Assembly: GCA_009602725.1 (NCBI GenBank)
Contig: WELB01000015.1
Span: 144,369 to 165,477 of the forward strand
Origin: Spirogloea muscicola
Taxonomy: Eukaryota > Streptophyta > Zygnematophyceae > Spirogloeales > Spirogloeaceae
Length of the DNA stretch: 21,109 bases
Direction of reading: 5' to 3'
The translations under genes and the position numbers were made by a program. The notes beneath the pieces are model-generated. The model searched no databases. It was not told the origin of the DNA and worked only from the letters and a program-made list of their open reading frames with translations. This document shows positions 18,946 to 21,109 of the stretch, one piece after another (within the stretch, counting starts at the first letter, position 1; each line of letters begins with the position of its first letter).

Positions 18946-20649
18946 TTACCTGCACGATGTGCTGTAGCCTGCGCCGCCGTAGAGGATGAACGTGCCCGCA
19001 CCATTGGTGCTGCTGTCAATGTTCCCGCTAATGCTGTAGCACTTAGAATTGGTCGCGTACAACGACAAGCTCCGGCCTACACCCACAACTTTCAGGTCTT
19101 TGCGCACGTACTGGATGTTGGAGACGTAGGAGGCTCTCTTGACGCCGGCAGAGGGGAAGTAACCGCTGCCCATGTCGGTCTTGGTATGCCGGCCCCCCGG
19201 CCGCGAGTTGACGATCTCGCCGCCGTGCTGAAGTACACTCGCACCGGCCCGGAAGTTGGGGACCAGCGATGCAGGCCAGTAGCCCACCAGCGTGCTGCCG
19301 AAGGCCAGCCACCAGTTGCCAGTCTTCGTGTCCTGCGAGCAAGCAAGCACTCACCAAGCGTCATGTGTGATCTGAGCAGCTCGAAGTGGGGCAACCCTCC
19401 CTCCCATCCCCCAACCACCAATTGTTTCCAGTAACATACCACTCGTTTCCTATTTCTCGTGCTCGCCTTCCAAGCTTCTTTCCCTCTGCACAATCCTCAT
19501 TCCCCTCCTCCCTCATCTTCCCCTTCCCTCCCCCATTGCTTCTCCTTCCCCTAACCTCTCCTGCGACTAAGTTCCTCCTCTACCCTCTCCCTTTCTCTCT
19601 GGTCAAGCTTCTCCCGCCTTACGCCCCTTCCCAAGTGCGCATGCATGCGGGCAGAGGCTGTGCTCCCTCTCTAGCCCCCTATCCCAGTTCCCCTCCCTTC
19701 TTCAGGCACTCTCCCCTTTTGCTGCCCAATACCAAATTGAACATTTGTGCTCTGCACAGAGTCGCTCGCTGCAAAAGCAAACATGCATTGAAGGAGCAGC
19801 AGGTGGACCCAGTAATCAAAGCGATGCACACCTTGAAAACGGTAAGGCCAACTACGTAGTGCCTGCCATTGGCTGTGGACAGAGGGCCGAGCGCGCCGCC
19901 CAGGCGGACTCTGCTGCTCGTCTGGACAAAGCCCCGGCAGTCGAGGTTGTAGCAGCCCGTCTTCCTATAGGCATCTCTCTGCATCCAAGCAAGCAGTATG
20001 CGCCACCATAGGGTCAGCGGCAGTCTGCGTTGCTGTGACTTTTGGCATCTCCACGTCAGGTGCGAGGGCCCTCAGAAGCCCCGACAGCTCCACCCGACGG
20101 TGGGGTTTGTCAGGGGCTTTTGCTTCAGTGGATGGAGGGCCGTAGGACGAGGTACTCACTGTCCAGTAGATGAAAAGGTGCGGGAGGCGGTCGCCGTACT
20201 TGCGCGGATAGACCTGGCGCGCAAACCAGTCTCCATTAGCTGTAGCAGATGGTCCACCTCAAGGCTAGATGGAGGCAATCAAAGGTTAGATGGTGGCATG
20301 TGTAGCTACTGCTAGCCCACTTGCTTATACATGAACATCCATTTGGCAGACATGTTCTCTCAACCAATAAAGTAATCCCATTTACCTACGAGACAAGAAT
20401 GCATGGAGCACTGTAGGACCAGACATGATTGTCAGGGCCACAGATGGAGTGGCGGCAGCGTCTGCTGCCGTGACTGCTCACCTGCCATCCAACCTCAATA
20501 GTCGTGAGGTCGCCTTTGGCATAGGTTCCAGCAGTGAGCCAGAGCTGTGTCAGGCTGAACTCGGAGGCGACCTCGACATACGGCTGCCAGAGGCCAAAGA
20601 TGGCGGATGTGCCGAAAGTCGTGCTCGGCCCGTACTGCGAGATTGCATA
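18946..20649 (-). CDS. Neprosin-domain protein, C-terminal part
   Basis: Neprosin (formerly DUF239) domains are secreted glutamic peptidase-like modules, best known from pitcher-plant neprosin, which cuts after proline. Minus-strand exons 20649-20482, 20213-20160, 19978-19832 and 19332-18946 join in phase 0 throughout. Blocks in order: YGPSTTFGTSAIFGLWQPYV, SLTQLWLTAGTYAKG, TTIEVGWQ joined to VYPRKYGDRLPHLFIYWT, RDAYRKTGCYNLDCRGFVQ, DTKTGNWWLAFGSTLVGYWP, VLQHGGEIVNSRPGG and TKTDMGSGYFPSAG, ending YGGAGYSTSCR with TAA at 18948-18946. The Glu in IEVGW and the Glu in HGGEIV fit the two catalytic glutamates known for the family, and cysteines sit at the usual TGCYN and C-terminal places. The N-terminal signal peptide and activation domain are not visible between 20650 and the window edge, so this is a 5'-partial gene. 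Family assignment is firm; proteolytic activity is inferred. Confidence 0.92.
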
Positions 20650-20990
20650 CTGTGAGCATGGCAGGCGGCAGACGCAGTCAGCCTTGACTGTGGACCCCCA
20701 CACTGCTGATTTGGGGAGGAAGTCTGCCGCAAGCGATGGTTCACGGCACAGAGGGAGGGCAGGCCAGGGATAGACGAGGGGGAAACTTGCTTGTATGAAG
20801 ATGGAGGGCCAGAGCGGCTCAGCACATCTACAAACAAAAAGCGCCTGCTCATTAAGAAGGAGCGGATTCCTGCGGGGTGGAAGAGAAGAAAGAGAGGGGG
20901 AGAGTAGGGAAAGGGACAAGGAGGTTTGGGGAGAGGAAGAGCTGAAGTGGGGAAGGACTTAGGGGTGTGGGGAGAGAGGGGGAGAGGCTA
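20650..20990. other. Probable intron of the neprosin-domain gene
   Basis: Upstream of the acceptor at 20650 the minus strand is pyrimidine-rich (20840-20990 reads almost wholly G/A on the plus strand). I see no signal peptide or propeptide exon here, so this is most simply an intron or 5' flank. The missing exons would then lie beyond the window. Confidence 0.45.
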
Positions 20991-21024
20991 GGAGCGAGAG
21001 AGCGAGAGAGCGAGAGCAAGCAAG

Positions 21025-21109
<85 letters not shown>
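20991..21109 (+). repeat. (GA)n microsatellite at the window end
   Basis: Starts as interrupted GCGAGAGA units and becomes an uninterrupted (GA)n run from about 21029 to the last base, 21109. It continues past the window or marks a contig end. As a long purine tract it can adopt triplex structure and is a common assembly break point. Confidence 0.95.

Noticed and set aside
1-21109. Bacterial-type features (operons, CRISPR, tRNA clusters, prophage)
   Set aside because: Genes are split by many GT-AG introns and no tRNA fold, regularly spaced direct repeat array or ribosome binding site was seen.

Overview
This is a nuclear eukaryotic window, most probably from a green-lineage organism and perhaps a streptophyte alga. 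The grounds are a plant-type short-chain acyl-CoA oxidase (ACX4), a neprosin-domain protein of the kind common in plants, many short GT-AG introns, and a TTTAGGG-type telomere-like motif. The species cannot be fixed from the sequence alone. None of the genes is a single long open frame. Each was rebuilt by joining exons whose splice phases agree.

Layout. Positions 1-5860 are a repeat-rich region with no convincing host gene. It holds decayed 3' ends of one retroelement family, mostly on the minus strand, a minisatellite-like array at about 4149-4890, and a dispersed hairpin-bearing repeat. Positions 5864-7967 (+) encode a small surface protein with a signal peptide, a proline-rich ectodomain, one membrane segment and a short basic tail. 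Positions 8500-9960 hold more copies of the same retroelement family. From about 10427 to 14456 (+) there is an ACX4-like peroxisomal acyl-CoA oxidase in 12 recognisable exons. Positions 14876 to about 17451 (-) encode a condensation/alcohol-acyltransferase-superfamily protein in 8 recognisable exons, tail to tail with ACX4. Positions 18946-20649 (-) are the 3' part of a neprosin-domain protein whose 5' end is not resolved before the window edge. The window ends in a long (GA)n microsatellite.

The four genes do not form an operon or an obvious pathway. ACX4 and the convergent acyltransferase may both act on acyl-CoA thioesters, but that link is only suggestive. The features most worth attention are the altered active-site motif of the acyltransferase, the non-canonical C terminus of ACX4, the kinase-free PERK-like surface protein, and the clustered retroelement 3' ends with their associated minisatellite.
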